From the NCBI GenBank assembly GCA_025355505.1, contig JANXZM010000091.1, positions 1-37,076 on the forward strand: a stretch of DNA of 37,076 bases, written 5' to 3'. Origin of the DNA: Acidobacteriaceae bacterium. Its GTDB lineage: Bacteria; Acidobacteriota; Terriglobia; Terriglobales; Acidobacteriaceae. Under the pieces are notes generated by a model, which saw only the letters and a list, made by a program, of their open reading frames with translations, was not told where the DNA came from and did not search any database. Below, piece by piece: positions 16,389 through 24,560 of the stretch (the first letter of the stretch is position 1; each line of letters begins with the position of its first letter). The position numbers and the translations under genes were made by a program.

Positions 16389-16643
16389 CTAGCGCGGAAT
16401 GCCGTCTTCGCCGTAGCCGAGGATTTCGTTTTCGGGGCGCGAGTCCAGCGCCGGAAGCGCGTCCACCCGCCGCAGCAAATCCTCAATCTGCCCAGTCAGA
16501 ATATGGCCTTTCCGCCGCCGCTTCAGCCGCTCCCAACGTTCTTGGAGCGACATTTGAATGGCTTCAGTAAGCGACTCGCCGGTTTCGCTGGCCACTTGGC
16601 GGGCCAGCTGTTCGGTGGCTTTATTCTTGATGAACAAGGGCAT
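16389..16643 (-). CDS. vapB: VapB antitoxin (Rv0623-like)
   Basis: The 84 residues MPLFIKNKATEQLARQVASE, then TGESLTEAIQMSLQERWERL, and the tail LDSRPENEILGYGEDGIPR match the VapB type with N-terminal DNA-binding and a C-terminal toxin-embracing tail (the DxRxxxExLGYDExGxP motif). It is the first gene of vapBC. Tandem 8-base palindromes before its start are the probable autoregulatory site. Confidence 0.92.
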   Translation of the reverse strand: MPLFIKNKATEQLARQVASETGESLTEAIQMSLQERWERLKRRRKGHILTGQIEDLLRRVDALPALDSRPENEILGYGEDGIPR

Positions 16644-16652
16644 ATTGTTTGT

Positions 16653-16680
16653 GTATATACTCTATGGGTACAGTATATAC
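16653..16680. promoter_or_regulatory. Putative vapBC operator
   Basis: Two copies of the palindrome GTATATAC (16653-16660 and 16673-16680) are centred 20 bases apart, two helical turns, just upstream of vapB. This fits binding of a VapB dimer pair. A TTGACG lies upstream on the minus strand, but no -10 box is convincing. Confidence 0.5.
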
Positions 16681-16781
16681 CATTCGTCAAGCAGGTTTGG
16701 ATTCGCAGGAAATCGTTTCCTGATCGCGCATTCTGGCGTACCATTCCTCTTTCTTCTTTCTTCCCTACTATGGAGGCACGC

Positions 16782-17717
16782 ATGTCCAAGCGGAATTCCC
16801 TGATCTGCCGCCGCTTCTCCTTCGCGACGCTCGTTCTTTTCCTAATTTCCCAACCCGCCATGACCCAGGAATCCAAGAGCACGACGCTGGAACTCGACCA
16901 CGTATCCATCTGCGGATCGAATCTCGACGCGCTTCGTCAGGCCTTCACCGACGTAGGCATGACTCCTGACCTGGGCGGTCCCCACGGCAACGGCATTACC
17001 CAGATGGCCGTCATTGGCTTCGATGACGCGTCCTACGTTGAACTGATTGCGCCGATAAAACCGGGCGTGACTGCGGGTTCCGACTGGGCAAAGTTTATGG
17101 CCGAGGATGCGATCACCTGCGCATGGGCAGTGGGAACAAACGTTTTGTTGCAGGAAGTCGATCGCTTGAAGAAGGCCGGAATCCCCGTCAAGACTGCCGA
17201 GCGCGGCAGCCGCAAGCGCCCCGACGGCATGTCCATCGAGTGGATGACCTCCGACGTAGGCTCCTCAACTCCCGGCTCCTCGCTGCCCTTCATCATCGAA
17301 GACCAGACGCCGCGCGCCTGGCGCGTCCAGACGTCGGCCAGCGTACAAGGCGCGCCGGTTAGCGGCATCGACAGCGTAGTCCTCGGCGTCATCAACCTGG
17401 ACGCGTCCATTGCCTTGTTCCGCAAGGCGTACGGCTGGGCCCCACCTCTCATCGAGACCCAGAAAGACTTCGGCAAACTCGCGTACTTCCCCGGCGAGCC
17501 CGTGATTCTGGCCGCCCCTTCCGGCGGAGGCTGGCTCTCCGACCGCCTCGGAAAGTTCGGCGAGACCCCGGTCGCCTACCTGCTAGCCACGCGCGACTTC
17601 GCTGCAGCAGCCAAAAAATACAAACTCTCCGGCACCAAAACCTGGTTCGGCCAGAAGGTAGCATGGTTCGACGCCGGCAAGCTGAAGAGCGTGCGCCTCG
17701 GAGCGATTGGCCAGTAG
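16782..17717 (+). CDS. Exported VOC/glyoxalase-like protein
   Basis: The start at ATG 16782 is chosen because GGAGG (16772-16776) precedes it; the same frame is open back to 16503 through vapB. The 311 residues begin with a signal peptide (NSLICRRFSFATLVLFLISQ, then PAMTQ). Two beta-alpha-beta-beta-beta modules follow: LELDHVSICGSNLDALRQAF and later ISGIDSVVLGVINLDASIAL-like sequence, as in the glyoxalase_3/VOC superfamily. The metal-ligand histidine in LDHVSI is conserved in the first module; the second has no obvious histidine (IDSVVL). The reaction is unknown. Confidence 0.8.
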   Translation: MSKRNSLICRRFSFATLVLFLISQPAMTQESKSTTLELDHVSICGSNLDALRQAFTDVGMTPDLGGPHGNGITQMAVIGFDDASYVELIAPIKPGVTAGSDWAKFMAEDAITCAWAVGTNVLLQEVDRLKKAGIPVKTAERGSRKRPDGMSIEWMTSDVGSSTPGSSLPFIIEDQTPRAWRVQTSASVQGAPVSGIDSVVLGVINLDASIALFRKAYGWAPPLIETQKDFGKLAYFPGEPVILAAPSGGGWLSDRLGKFGETPVAYLLATRDFAAAAKKYKLSGTKTWFGQKVAWFDAGKLKSVRLGAIGQ

Positions 17718-17719
17718 CC

Positions 17720-17744
17720 GTGTAGCGCGGACACTCTTGTCCGC
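17720..17744. repeat. REP-like hairpin family 1, copy 1
   Basis: GTGTAGC is followed by the hairpin GCGGACA-CTCT-TGTCCGC. The same 25-base unit, with one or two changes, is at 20003-20027 and 29335-29359. A partial copy (GTGTAGCGCAC) follows at 17755-17765. It lies just downstream of the VOC gene stop. Confidence 0.75.
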
Positions 17745-17918
17745 GTTCTCGCCCGTGTAGCGCACCTCCACACCGTGAAGCCCATGACTTACTTGACCAT
17801 TAACTCTTGTTGTCGCAAGATTAAATCGTAGGTTGTTAAGCTGCGAGTGCGCCGATCCCGCAACAGTTTGCAGGCCCGGTGTAAGGTATTCAGGGCATAA
17901 TGAAGCAGGAGGCCAGCC

Positions 17919-18155
17919 ATCACACTTGATATCAGGCCGGAAATTGAGGCCGTGCTTGCCCGCCAAGCTGCCGCACATGGATTGGGTATCGGGGAGTATG
18001 CCGCAAGTCTGCTCGATGAGGCAGCCCATGCTTCGTTGGGAAAGCCCCCCATGCAGGCGGAACCGAAGGACATGGTTGAGCTGTTTGCGCCACTTCGGGG
18101 CCTGAATCTCGATTTTGAGCGCGACCGGGACACGGGCCGGGATATTGACCTGTGA
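17919..18155 (+). CDS. VapB/FitA-type antitoxin, start codon uncertain
   Basis: The frame reads ITLDIRPEIEAVLARQAAAH, then GLGIGEYAASLLDEAAH, and ends LDFERDRDTGRDIDL: an RHH-type antitoxin. The family normally begins M(x)ITLDI, but no ATG, GTG or TTG is in frame there; a perfect AGGAGG (17908-17913) sits five bases before ATC 17919. Either a rare ATC start is used or the start codon has mutated. An internal GTG at 17952 would remove the beta strand needed for DNA binding. It overlaps the following toxin by four bases (GTGA). Confidence 0.6.
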   Translation: MTLDIRPEIEAVLARQAAAHGLGIGEYAASLLDEAAHASLGKPPMQAEPKDMVELFAPLRGLNLDFERDRDTGRDIDL

Positions 18156-18334
18156 AGGGATACTTGGTTGACACCAACATCCCGTCAGAACTCACTCGCG
18201 AAAAACCCGATGCCCGCGTAGCGGCGTTCCTCAGGAAAGCTGGCAAAGGCACTGTATTTCTGAGCGTCGTCACTCGCAACGTGAAAGATTTCGCCGGTCT
18301 TGGCATCGATATCACCAATCCTTGGGAACTATAA
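18152..18334 (+). pseudogene. VapC toxin with large in-frame internal deletion
   Basis: This ORF of 60 codons joins a normal VapC beginning, MKGYLVDTNIPSELTREKPD to GKGTVFLSVVT, to a normal VapC end, [19 protein letters not shown]. About 75-80 residues between them are gone, including the second and third catalytic acids. The reading frame remains open, so a 60-residue miniprotein could be made, but it cannot be a nuclease. It overlaps the antitoxin stop and ends one base before the ruvB start. Confidence 0.8.
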
Positions 18335-18335
18335 A

Positions 18336-19379
18336 GTGTCCGCCGCCAAAGACAATCCCGCGCTCAAAGACCGCATAGTCTCCGCCGCCCCGGTCGAGGA
18401 CGATTCCTCCTTCGAGCTCAAACTCCGCCCGCAGCGCCTCCAGGAATTTATCGGCCAGGCCAAGGTCAAAGAAAATTTAGACGTAGCCATCCAGGCCGCA
18501 AAATCTCGCGGCGAAGCCCTGGACCACGTCCTGCTTTACGGACCGCCCGGCCTCGGCAAGACCACCCTGGCCAACATCATCGCCAACGAACTCGGCACCG
18601 CCTTCCAGCAGACCTCCGGTCCCACGCTGCAGATCAAGGGTGACCTGACCGCGATCCTCACCAATCTCCGCGACCGCCAGGTGCTATTCATCGATGAAGT
18701 CCATCGCCTCCAGCCCGCGCTCGAAGAAATCCTCTACTCCGCGCTCGAAGACTACAAGCTCGACATCATGATCGGCCAGGGCCCCTCCGCCCGCACCCAC
18801 ACCATGGACGTGAAGCCCTTCACCTTCATCGGCGCCACCACCCGAGCCGGCCTGCTTTCCGCTCCTCTGCGCTCGCGTTTCGGCCTCCTGCTTCGGCTCG
18901 AGTTCTACAATCACGACGACCTCCGCATAATCGTCGAGCGTTCCGCCGAGATTCTCGGCGTGATTATCGATCGCCCCGGCGCCATCGAAATCGCTAGCCG
19001 CTCCAGGGGAACTCCTCGCATCGCCAACCGCCTGCTGCGCCGCGTCCGCGACTACGCCCAGGTCCGCGCCGCCGGCTTCATAGACCTGCCCACCGCCCAG
19101 TCCGCACTCAGCATGTTAGAAGTTGACCGCCACGGCTTCGACGAAGTCGATCGCAAACTCCTGCTCACCATCATCCAAAAATACCAGGGCGGCCCGGTTG
19201 GCTTAAGCACGCTCGGAGCCGCGCTAGCCGAAGAACCCGACGCCATCGAAGAAATCTACGAACCCTTCCTGATCCAGATCGGCTTCCTCAACCGCACTCC
19301 CCGAGGCCGCGTAGCCACCCAGCTAGCCTACGAACATTTCGGAATCACGCCCAACCGCCGCCAAAGCTCCCTCTTCTAG
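18336..19379 (+). CDS. ruvB: Holliday junction branch-migration helicase RuvB
   Basis: This 347-residue AAA+ motor starts at GTG 18336, immediately after the truncated VapC. It has [18 protein letters not shown], Walker A GPPGLGKT (69-76), Walker [10 protein letters not shown] (D120, E121), sensor [10 protein letters not shown], the arginine-finger region PLRSRFG, and the C-terminal winged helix [16 protein letters not shown] with the usual end [13 protein letters not shown]. RuvB hexamers pump DNA through RuvA at crossovers. ruvA and ruvC are not adjacent. An upstream TTG (18300) would add residues from vapC DNA and is unlikely. Confidence 0.96.
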   Translation: MSAAKDNPALKDRIVSAAPVEDDSSFELKLRPQRLQEFIGQAKVKENLDVAIQAAKSRGEALDHVLLYGPPGLGKTTLANIIANELGTAFQQTSGPTLQIKGDLTAILTNLRDRQVLFIDEVHRLQPALEEILYSALEDYKLDIMIGQGPSARTHTMDVKPFTFIGATTRAGLLSAPLRSRFGLLLRLEFYNHDDLRIIVERSAEILGVIIDRPGAIEIASRSRGTPRIANRLLRRVRDYAQVRAAGFIDLPTAQSALSMLEVDRHGFDEVDRKLLLTIIQKYQGGPVGLSTLGAALAEEPDAIEEIYEPFLIQIGFLNRTPRGRVATQLAYEHFGITPNRRQSSLF

Positions 19380-19570
19380 AAAAGCTCCCGTAGGAACCTA
19401 CTCCCTCGTCCGTCCAGCCGGGCGAAGCCCCGCTGCTGCCTCTTCTCACTTCAACTCTGGATTCGCCACGACGCCGTTAAGCCCAACCCGTTTGACTTCC
19501 CCCGCCGCTATCTGCGTTAATCACTCTTCGTCATCATCCCCGCGGAAGAGAGCAGCACCCAGGAGGAATC

Positions 19571-19948
19571 ATGCGCGAAGTAATCGCCACCGACCACGCC
19601 CCGCAAGCCATCGGCCCCTACTCGCAGGCCATTCGAGCTCAGGGCTTGATCTTTACTTCCGGACAAATCGCTATCGATCCCGCCACCCAGCAGGTCATCG
19701 CCGGCGACATAAGCGCGCAGACCGACCGCGTGCTCCAAAACCTCGCCGCCATTTTGCAAGCCTCGGACAGCACCCTGCAAAAAGTTCTCCGCTGCACCGT
19801 CTTCTTAAAAAATATGGGGGATTTCAACGCCATGAACGAAGTCTACGGCCGCTATTTCAAGCAGTCGCCGCCCGCCCGGTCGACCGTCGAAGTCGCGCGG
19901 CTTCCGAAAGACGTCCTGGTTGAAATTGATGTGATCGCACTGGCTTGA
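19571..19948 (+). CDS. ridA: RidA family 2-iminobutanoate/2-iminopropanoate deaminase
   Basis: The 125-residue protein has the Rid signature: PQAIGPYSQAIRAQGLIFTS, then GQIAIDP, VLRCTVFLKNMGDFNAMNEV, and PARSTVEVARLPKDVLVEID containing the arginine (PAR) and glutamate used in imine hydrolysis. RidA hydrolyses reactive enamines/imines released by PLP enzymes. A strong AGGAGG lies six bases before ATG. It follows ruvB after a 190-base gap and is followed by repeats. Confidence 0.95.
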   Translation: MREVIATDHAPQAIGPYSQAIRAQGLIFTSGQIAIDPATQQVIAGDISAQTDRVLQNLAAILQASDSTLQKVLRCTVFLKNMGDFNAMNEVYGRYFKQSPPARSTVEVARLPKDVLVEIDVIALA

Positions 19949-19964
19949 ACAGACACGTGCATCT

Positions 19965-20002
19965 ATTAGATCTGATGTAGCCCATTAAATCTGAAGTAGC
20001 CC
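19965..20002 (+). repeat. Tandem 19-base repeat
   Basis: ATTAGATCTGATGTAGCCC (19965-19983) is followed directly by ATTAAATCTGAAGTAGCCC (19984-20002) with two differences. The second unit runs straight into REP family 1 copy 2. Confidence 0.7.
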
Positions 20003-20027
20003 GTGTGGCGCGGACACTCCTGTCCGC
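20003..20027. repeat. REP-like hairpin family 1, copy 2
   Basis: GTGTGGC plus hairpin GCGGACA-CTCC-TGTCCGC, the same unit as 17720-17744 and 29335-29359. It lies between ridA and rpmB, which converge. Confidence 0.75.
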
Positions 20028-20088
20028 GAAATGCTCGCAGACGAAAAAGCCCCCGCAATCCCTAAAAAATCCGCGGGCCTCCCAAAAT

Positions 20089-20277
20089 TTACGCCTTAAC
20101 CACTTTGCCGCTCCGCAGGCAGGAAGTGCAGACCCGGATGTGTTTGTTTGCGGGTCCCACCTTGGCATGAACCGGCCGCAGATTGACGTTCCAGCGCCGC
20201 TTACTCACATTGTGGGCGTGGCTGATAGTATTTCCAAATTGCGGCCCCTTGCCGCAAATATCACAAACTCGTGCCAT
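20089..20277 (-). CDS. rpmB: Ribosomal protein bL28
   Basis: The 62 residues MARVCDICGKGPQFGNTISH, AHNVSKRRWNVNLRPVHA and NKHIRVCTSCLRSGKVVKA match bL28, with two CxxC pairs (CDIC and CTSC) of the zinc-binding C+ form. It is a component of the large ribosomal subunit near the E site. It is monocistronic on the minus strand, downstream of mscL; an imperfect hairpin follows it near 20042-20075. Confidence 0.96.
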   Translation of the reverse strand: MARVCDICGKGPQFGNTISHAHNVSKRRWNVNLRPVHAKVGPANKHIRVCTSCLRSGKVVKA

Positions 20278-20584
20278 AACTCTTGAAGTCCTTCCAGGCC
20301 TGTTGCCGAAACTTTAATTTTACAGGAATCCGGCCAATTTCGCCAAGCCAGAAAACTCACCCGCTCTTCGCGGTTGTATCTCAACCGACTAGTCTGACCA
20401 GAGACCAGAGTCTTCTCAGGAGGTATCGTGAGCCGAAAAACAAGCCGTGGCCGACTGGAAAGGTCTTGTCCCGGCTTAGGCTCGACGACTGCCCGAAACA
20501 TTTGCCAAATGGAATACCCGAAACCCAAAGTCATAAGAACCAGTACACCTATTCCTTTGGCGTCCACGAAGGCTCCATCGCGAA
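20278..20584. other. Intergenic region between rpmB and mscL
   Basis: A minus-strand frame here contains a hydrophobic segment (GIGVLVLMTLGFGYSIWQMF) followed by a charged tail, but it overlaps rpmB's start and has no ribosome site. I cannot support a gene. The rpmB promoter is expected here but no clear boxes stand out. Confidence 0.4.
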
Positions 20585-21001
20585 CTACGCCGCCTTGCCC
20601 GTCACCGGCTGCGCACAATGCATGCACCGCCGCGCATCCATCGGAATCTCGCTCAGGCATTCCTGGCACTTCTTGGTCGTCGGGTCAGCCGGCGCCGGAT
20701 CCTTGCGCCTCCGCGCGATCAACCCATTGATCGGCGTCACAACAAAAAAGTAAACCGCTCCCGCAACCAATACAAACGAAATCAGGGCGTTCACAAAATC
20801 GCCGTATAAGAAGGTGCTGCCGTTGAGCGTCCACTTGAGCCCCGAAAAATCCGGCGCCTTCACTATGGCGGCTATCAAAGGCGTAAGAAGGTCTTTAGTA
20901 AGGGCCGTGACCACTCCCCCAAACGCCGCCCCAATCACCACGCCCACTGCCAGATCCACCACATTACCGCGCAAGATAAACTGCTTAAATCCAGATAACA
21001 T
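20585..21001 (-). CDS. mscL: Large-conductance mechanosensitive channel MscL
   Basis: The start is ATG 21001 because GGAGG lies eight bases upstream, inside the longer open frame that begins at 21016. The 138 residues show MLSGFKQFILRGNVVDLAVG then VVIGAAFGGVV (N-terminal amphipathic helix and TM1 with the glycine pore constriction), a periplasmic loop, and TM2 ALISFVLVAGAVYFFVV. The C-terminus carries a four-cysteine ribbon (CQECLSEIP, CMHCAQ), seen in a subset of bacterial MscL. The pentamer opens under hypo-osmotic membrane tension to release solutes. Confidence 0.95.
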   Translation of the reverse strand: MLSGFKQFILRGNVVDLAVGVVIGAAFGGVVTALTKDLLTPLIAAIVKAPDFSGLKWTLNGSTFLYGDFVNALISFVLVAGAVYFFVVTPINGLIARRRKDPAPADPTTKKCQECLSEIPMDARRCMHCAQPVTGKAA

Positions 21002-21143
21002 AAAGTTTCCCTCCACTTATAGATTGGCTCAAAAATCTAAATGTAGAGTGGTCTTTGGTCAAGGTGCAAATGGCCGGGGCGTACTTGAAAAAGTGCCGGG
21101 ATTTGCACCCGCTGGACCCGGGCAGCTATGTGTTTCGTATCGG

Positions 21144-21169
21144 GGTATCGCTCCAGCTCCAGCGATACC
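21144..21169. repeat. REP-like hairpin family 2, copy 1
   Basis: GGTATCGCT-ccagctcc-AGCGATACC has a 9-bp perfect stem. Flanks TATGTGTTTCGTATCGG and GTAGG resemble those of the hairpin at 29758-29785, although the stem sequences differ by compensatory changes. It lies between dnaN and mscL. Confidence 0.6.
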
Positions 21170-21233
21170 GTAGGTTCTTCAATTCAGACGCCTCTTTACC
21201 GACTGGGCATCGGTAGGATCGCCATTCCAGCCC

Positions 21234-22385
21234 TCATATCCTCATCGGCATCACAATATACCGGTACTTGTAATCTTCGCCTTCCGCCGGACGAAGCTGC
21301 CCCGCCGACTGCGCATCCTTCAGCTCCAGTTTCACGTCGCACGACCCGGTCGCTTTAATGAAGTCCATCAGGTATTGCGCGTTGAATCCGATCGCCATCG
21401 GCTCACCGTCATACGCCACCTCAATCGAATCCTCCGACTCGCCCGTCTCGGTCGACGATGCGGAAAGCTTCAACTCGCCTTTCTCCAACCGCAGCCGCAC
21501 CGCGCGCGACCGTTCATCGGCAAACTGCGCCACCCGCGCTATCGCCGCTCCCAGTTCACCGCCCTGCAGCGCGATCGACTTCGTGATCTCCTTGGGCAGC
21601 ACCGCCTCGTAGTTAGGAAACTGCCCCGTAAGCTGCCGCGACGTCAGCAAACGCGGCCCCACTCGGAAGAACAGCGTGGACTCGTCCTTGGCAAAATCAA
21701 TGGTCTCCACATCCGAATCGAGCAGCGTTTTCAACTCGTCCATCGCCTTCTTCGGAATCAGCGTTTTCATCTCGCCGCTAACACCTTCAAATTTTTCTCC
21801 CGCGCGCTCCACATGCGCCAGCCTATGTCCATCCGTCGCCACCATCGTCATCGACTCCGGCTTCAGCACCATCAGCGCCCCGTTCAGCGTATACCGCGAT
21901 TCCTCGCTCGCTATGGCAAAGCCTGTCTTCGCAATCATCGACCGCAATACCCCCGCTGGAATCTTGATCGTTCCCACTGCCGGAAACACCGGCAGCCCCG
22001 GAAAATTCGACTTCGCCATTCCAACCATTTTCGTGTTGGACCGCCCACAGCGAATACTTACCCAGTGATTCTCCAGCAACTTGATGGTGATATCGGCATC
22101 GGGCAGCAGCTTCACGTAGTCATAAAGTTTGCGCGCCGGTATTGTGCATGCGCCTTCTTTTTTCACCTTGGCGTTGCACGATGTCCGCAGGCTCAAGTCG
22201 AGGTCCGTCGCCGTCAGCGACAACTTGTCCCCAGCCGCCTCAAAAAGATAGTTGGAGAGAATCGGAATTGTGGTCTTCCGCTCCACCACTCCCTGGGTAG
22301 CTGTCAGTTCGCGAAGTAGCTCAAATTTGCTGACCGTTATTTCCATGGTCGTTGTAGCGACGGCAGGGGCGACTTCCACCGGCAT
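21234..22385 (-). CDS. dnaN: DNA polymerase III beta sliding clamp
   Basis: The 383 residues cover three clamp domains: MEITVSKFELLRELTATQGV at the start, LMVLKPESMTMVATDGHRLA in domain II, QLTGQFPNYEAVLPKE between domains II and III, and the C-terminal YRYIVMPMRI. The dimeric ring tethers Pol III and binds QLxLF-type peptides. ATG 22385 has GGGAG upstream; an internal ATG at 22346 matches the commoner family start, so 13 extra residues may or may not be made. It follows dnaA on the same strand after 417 bases containing the presumed origin. Confidence 0.97.
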   Translation of the reverse strand: MPVEVAPAVATTTMEITVSKFELLRELTATQGVVERKTTIPILSNYLFEAAGDKLSLTATDLDLSLRTSCNAKVKKEGACTIPARKLYDYVKLLPDADITIKLLENHWVSIRCGRSNTKMVGMAKSNFPGLPVFPAVGTIKIPAGVLRSMIAKTGFAIASEESRYTLNGALMVLKPESMTMVATDGHRLAHVERAGEKFEGVSGEMKTLIPKKAMDELKTLLDSDVETIDFAKDESTLFFRVGPRLLTSRQLTGQFPNYEAVLPKEITKSIALQGGELGAAIARVAQFADERSRAVRLRLEKGELKLSASSTETGESEDSIEVAYDGEPMAIGFNAQYLMDFIKATGSCDVKLELKDAQSAGQLRPAEGEDYKYRYIVMPMRI

Positions 22386-22802
22386 ATTGAATCTCCCGAC
22401 TCTAGAACTGGTTTCAAAACCAATTTTAACTACGACACAACTTTAGCCGTGCCGCCAAATTCCAAGCTTTAGCTTCTGAGGCTGCGCTTTTCTCGGAATC
22501 CTCAAAAGCAATCGAACCAGTTCTACTTCTGTTCTCTTCTTATATCAAATACAAAAGCAATTAAACCAGCAGTAACAGTAGGCGCTTCGGAGAAGTGGAA
22601 AACTAGTCCAACTCCTTGTGGTTCAGTGGTTTTCATATCCACCCTTGGTGTGAACAATCGCTCCCCGCCTCAGCGGACACCATCGCAACCCGCGGACCCT
22701 TCTTAGGTTTCTGTCCCGTCTCGCACCGTTTCCACAAACCCTCCACAGTCGGACCGCGGGAAAAATAGCCCACAAAGTGGAAAAGCCGGTCGAACCCGCC
22801 GC
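22386..22802. other. oriC: Candidate chromosomal origin oriC between dnaA and dnaN
   Basis: No gene is present. Degenerate DnaA boxes are visible: AGTGGAAAA (inverse of TTTTCCACT) at 22594-22602 and 22776-22784, ATATCCACC at 22635-22643, and GTTTCCACA at 22728-22736. An AT-rich tract with TATATCAAATACAAAAGCAA near 22541-22562 could be the unwinding element, followed by AGTAACAGTAGG before the first box. The dnaA-dnaN gap is a common oriC site. No perfect TTATCCACA is present, so this is a candidate. Confidence 0.55.
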
Positions 22803-24206
22803 TTATGCGCCCAATTGCTCCGTCAGTTTATTCAACAACCTGTTCAAATCCTTGTCGTCCTTCCGTACCCTTTCAATCTTGTCCACCGAATGCAACACCG
22901 TCGTGTGGTGCTTGCCCCCGAACTGTCGCCCAATTTCAGGCAGCGAAGCTTCCGTAAGGTGCTTGGCCAGGTACATCGCAATCTGCCGCGGATACACGAT
23001 CGATCGCGAATTATTTTTCGCCTTAATTTCCACCAGACGCAGCCCGAATTGCTCAGCCACCGCCTTCTGAATGGATTCAATCGTCACCTTGCGCGCCTGC
23101 GAGTCAATGAAATTTTTCAACACCTGCTGCGTGTAGGGAAGCGTGATCTCCGCCCCGATCAGCGAAGAATGCGCCATCAGGCGGATCAGCGCGCCTTCCA
23201 GCTCGCGCACATTCGACCGGATGTTCGACGCAATAAACAACGCCACATCCGTCGGCAGCGTCACCCGTTCCTGCTCCGCCTTCTTTTGCAGGATGGCAAC
23301 CTTCGTCTCCAGATCCGGTGGCTGAATATCGGCGATCAGGCCCCACTCAAACCGGCTGCGCAAGCGATCCTCAAACTCCGCCAACTCTTTTGGCGGACGG
23401 TCGCTCGCTATCACGATCTGCTTCATCGACTCGTGCAGCGCGTTAAACGTGTGGAAAAACTCTTCCTGCGTCCGCTCTTTCTGCGCCAGAAACTGAATGT
23501 CGTCGATCAGCAGCACGTCCATCGTCCGGAATTTATCCCGGAAGCTGATCATCTTGTCGTACCGCAGCGAGTTGATCATCTCGTTGGTAAACTTCTCGCT
23601 CGACACGTAGCAAATCGCCGCCTGCGGCGTCCGCCGCTTGATCTCATGCCCGATCGCTTGCATCAGGTGCGTCTTGCCCATCCCAACGCCGCCGTACAAA
23701 AACAGCGGGTTGTAGGCTTTCGATGGCCGCTCCGCCACCGCCTGGCACGCCGCGTGCGCAAACTGGTTCCCGCTCCCGATCACGAACGCGTCAAACGTAT
23801 ACCGCGGATTCAGTTGCGCCGCGCTGTCCCAGTCGAACCGCCCCTGCGCCGCATGCATCCCCGGCCCCGTCTGCGGCCCCGCGCCTTCTCTCCAATTGGA
23901 AGCCGACAGGCCCCCGTTGTGCCGGATCGGCGTGTTCGATGGATCGTCCTCGTCGGTAACGAATTTCACATCCTCGTAGCCCAGCCCGAGATTGTCCACC
24001 GCTTCCTGAATCAGATCCGCGTATTTGTCCCCCACATGGCGGAACTCCGCGGTTGGAATGCGCACAAATAAAATCCCGTTGCTGGCGTGGCTGTACCGCG
24101 TTGGCTTCAGCCAGGTTTCGTAGGAGTGCCGGTTGACTTTCTTTTCCAGAGCGTCAAGGATGCGCGCCCAGGGATTCGGAATTATGGCAGAACTGGAGAG
24201 AGACAT
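22803..24206 (-). CDS. dnaA: Chromosomal replication initiator DnaA
   Basis: The 467-residue protein has all four domains: domain I PWARILDALEKKVNRHSYET, a variable linker, AAA+ domain with Walker A GGVGMGKTH (about 171-179), Walker B LLIDDIQFL, and domain IV HTH with signature GGKHHTTVLHSVDKIERV near 430. It binds DnaA boxes and melts oriC. ATG 24206 is chosen; a TTG at 24224 would add six residues, and neither has a clear ribosome site. It is transcribed toward dnaN. Confidence 0.97.
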   Translation of the reverse strand: MSLSSSAIIPNPWARILDALEKKVNRHSYETWLKPTRYSHASNGILFVRIPTAEFRHVGDKYADLIQEAVDNLGLGYEDVKFVTDEDDPSNTPIRHNGGLSASNWREGAGPQTGPGMHAAQGRFDWDSAAQLNPRYTFDAFVIGSGNQFAHAACQAVAERPSKAYNPLFLYGGVGMGKTHLMQAIGHEIKRRTPQAAICYVSSEKFTNEMINSLRYDKMISFRDKFRTMDVLLIDDIQFLAQKERTQEEFFHTFNALHESMKQIVIASDRPPKELAEFEDRLRSRFEWGLIADIQPPDLETKVAILQKKAEQERVTLPTDVALFIASNIRSNVRELEGALIRLMAHSSLIGAEITLPYTQQVLKNFIDSQARKVTIESIQKAVAEQFGLRLVEIKAKNNSRSIVYPRQIAMYLAKHLTEASLPEIGRQFGGKHHTTVLHSVDKIERVRKDDKDLNRLLNKLTEQLGA

Positions 24207-24560
24207 TTTTATCGGAATATCCAATGCGCCGGCGTAAAAGCCTCCGGGAAAACCAATCTTGAAATTGTGAGTTCTTCTTTATACTGCACAGCAACTTCTG
24301 TTTTGCAGTACGGGTTGTCTCTGAAATTTATTACTGAACGAACGGCATACTAGCATAAAAAAAACGCCGCGTCGGTGCGTTGCTGCAAAAACATTCCCCG
24401 CCGCCGCTCAGTCCAATCCCGATTCCATTGTCCTGTCAAGTGTCGAGAAACTAACTGCCCCGCAAACTGTGCAACCCAGAAAAGTTCGTCGAGAAACCGC
24501 CGTCCTCGCCCGTCCGCGTGGGGACGCCGCCCCTCGGCTGTGCAACCCTTTGCCGCTCCG
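24207..24560. promoter_or_regulatory. dnaA upstream region with interleaved repeats
   Basis: Two repeat pairs alternate here: GTCGAGAAAC at 24442-24451 and 24488-24497, and CTGTGCAACCC at 24467-24477 and 24538-24548. No DnaA box close to consensus is seen. A TATAAA near 24280 on the minus strand could be a -10 box but lacks a good partner. The region holds the jag terminator and presumably the dnaA promoter. Confidence 0.45.
24357..24381 (-). terminator. Probable Rho-independent terminator after jag
   Basis: On the minus strand AACGC pairs with GCGTT, with a further CCG/CGG inner pairing, and eight T residues follow (A-run at 24357-24364 on the plus strand). It separates the rpmH-jag operon from dnaA. 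Confidence 0.5.
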
